A DNA stretch of 64,000 bases from Sporomusaceae bacterium FL31. Lineage in GTDB: Bacteria > Bacillota > Negativicutes > DSM-1736 > Dendrosporobacteraceae. A program made the position numbers and the translations under genes. Position 1 is the stretch's first letter. The number at the start of each line of letters is the position of its first letter. Of this stretch, positions 63,261 through 64,000 are shown piece after piece. The notes below the pieces were generated by a model. It was given only the letters and a program-made list of their open reading frames with translations, had not been told where the DNA came from and ran no database searches. Location of the stretch: positions 757,962 through 821,961 of the forward strand of contig BIFV01000008.1 in the NCBI GenBank assembly GCA_003990955.1. The letters run 5' to 3'.

Positions 63261-64000
63261 TTAAAGATGAAATTGATCCACTGTTTCTTTTAAATTCTGA
63301 GCCATGTTAGTAAGCTTCTGGCTCGCAGCAGCAATTTGTTCCATGGATGCCACTTGTTCTTCGGTGGCTGCTGACACCATTTCAGCCTCACCGGTTGCCT
63401 TTTTGCTTAAATCGTCGATTTTGTGAATTCCAACGATAATCTGCCGGCTGCCGCTATCGACCTGCTGCATTGAGGCCGAAATTCCTCGTACCTGCGCCGA
63501 TACTTGCATGACCATTTCAGCAATGACATTGAAAGAACTACCAGCTGCGTTAACGGCCTCAGCCCCTAAGCTTACTTCCCTTGTTCCCTCGTCCATTGCA
63601 GCAACAGCTCTTGCTGTATCGCCTTGAATTTCGCCGATTAGGCTGCCAATTTGCTTAGCTGCTTCTTGGGACTGCTCAGCCAGCTTACGGACTTCCTCAG
63701 CTACTACAGCAAAACCACGCCCTTGCTCGCCAGCCCGGGCTGCCTCAATAGCTGCATTGAGCGCTAACAGATTGGTCTGCCCAGCAATACCGGCAATCGT
63801 ATCAATAATCTGCCCTATTTCTTTTGAACGTTCACCTAAGCTGGCTACTACCTGAGCCGAAGAATTAACTGTCCGTTCTATGAGCACCATTTGATCCACA
63901 GCCTGATTGATTGAACCGCCGCTTTCCTTGGCCTTTGCGGCAGCCTGAGTCGACTTCTCGACAGCTTGTCTGTTCTCCGCCGCTCCCTGCTGCATCGCTC
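63261..64000 (-). CDS. Methyl-accepting chemotaxis protein, C-terminal part (runs off right edge)
   Basis: At least 246 codons of the signalling coiled coil. The hairpin tip reads [25 protein letters not shown], the standard CheA/CheW-binding tip, unlike the AGAGE variant in the MCP at 43.2 kb. It ends [11 protein letters not shown] with no CheR-docking pentapeptide. Sensor and membrane parts lie beyond the window. Confidence 0.9.
   Translation of the reverse strand, partial: AMQQGAAENRQAVEKSTQAAAKAKESGGSINQAVDQMVLIERTVNSSAQVVASLGERSKEIGQIIDTIAGIAGQTNLLALNAAIEAARAGEQGRGFAVVAEEVRKLAEQSQEAAKQIGSLIGEIQGDTARAVAAMDEGTREVSLGAEAVNAAGSSFNVIAEMVMQVSAQVRGISASMQQVDSGSRQIIVGIHKIDDLSKKATGEAEMVSAATEEQVASMEQIAAASQKLTNMAQNLKETVDQFHL

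Overview
The window looks like chromosome of an anaerobic, spore-forming, diderm Firmicute (Negativicutes, probably Sporomusaceae, of the Sporomusa/Pelosinus kind). This is inferred from gene content. An outer-membrane-type glycosyltransferase family 9 (LPS heptosyltransferase) gene sits beside Firmicute and spore-associated families (DUF3231, a BclA-like collagen protein, CsoR, PerR, HxlR). Anaerobic redox genes are also present: two siroheme sulfite-reductase-like proteins, a Cys-rich Hdr-type protein, DUF362 ferredoxin proteins and a lactate permease. No rRNA, tRNA or CRISPR array was seen.

Layout. 1-11.8 kb is ordinary core: a tandem-sensor diguanylate cyclase with LysE and CYTH genes, a siroheme reductase operon with a CRP/FNR-type site, xpt, a heptosyltransferase, DedA, GNAT, a Fur-box-controlled 56-codon ORF, a second LysE, a secreted zincin and a DUF362 ferredoxin protein. 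11.8-21.8 kb is an AT-rich, all-minus-strand accessory island. It carries a translationally coupled TcmP/radical-SAM pair, a dGTPase-like HD protein, a truncated DUF2290-like gene, small redox and cupin genes, and a run of orphan immunity-type genes (DUF3885-like, DUF1871 remnant, DUF6966-like, barstar, WapI-like, DUF2691). A second, broken copy of the first ~180 bp of the DUF362 gene lies at its far end, so the island is bracketed by a direct repeat of its left-hand neighbour.

22-38 kb is mixed: LysR, D-2-hydroxyacid dehydrogenase, an IS3 transposase remnant, the collagen-like surface protein, a rifampin-phosphotransferase-type enzyme behind an operator-bearing tetR, an L,D-transpeptidase fold, a second siroheme protein divergent from an ArsR-type regulator, an HxlR-controlled trio, DUF3231 and small membrane proteins. 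38.6-45.5 kb is one chemosensory operon (MCP, hybrid CheA, response regulator with a STAS-like tail, response regulator-GGDEF). 46-51 kb holds metal and peroxide stress genes: csoR with three palindromic operators and a tiny membrane-protein operon, then katG and perR. 51-64 kb returns to core metabolism: an OYE reductase, AlkD-like HEAT protein, Cys-rich protein, PLP decarboxylase, PAS protein, MBL hydrolase, tag, LysR, PepSY protein, lactate permease with a divergent XRE-cupin regulator, and a partial MCP.

Three dispersed palindromic repeat families run through the window: a ~65-bp GGGACGTTC element (3 copies), a ~55-bp TGTCAC...GTGACA element with a conserved tail (3 copies), and a recurring CTCCTGCC/GGCAGGAG terminator-like hairpin (4-5 copies). 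A degenerate ~40-bp tandem repeat array at 53.6-54.0 kb is unexplained. The most system-like candidates are the TcmP/radical-SAM/dGTPase island, the CsoR-controlled micro-operon and the Fur-controlled small ORF. Starts were moved to internal codons wherever a ribosome binding site decided it. All family names are from pattern recognition, not searches.
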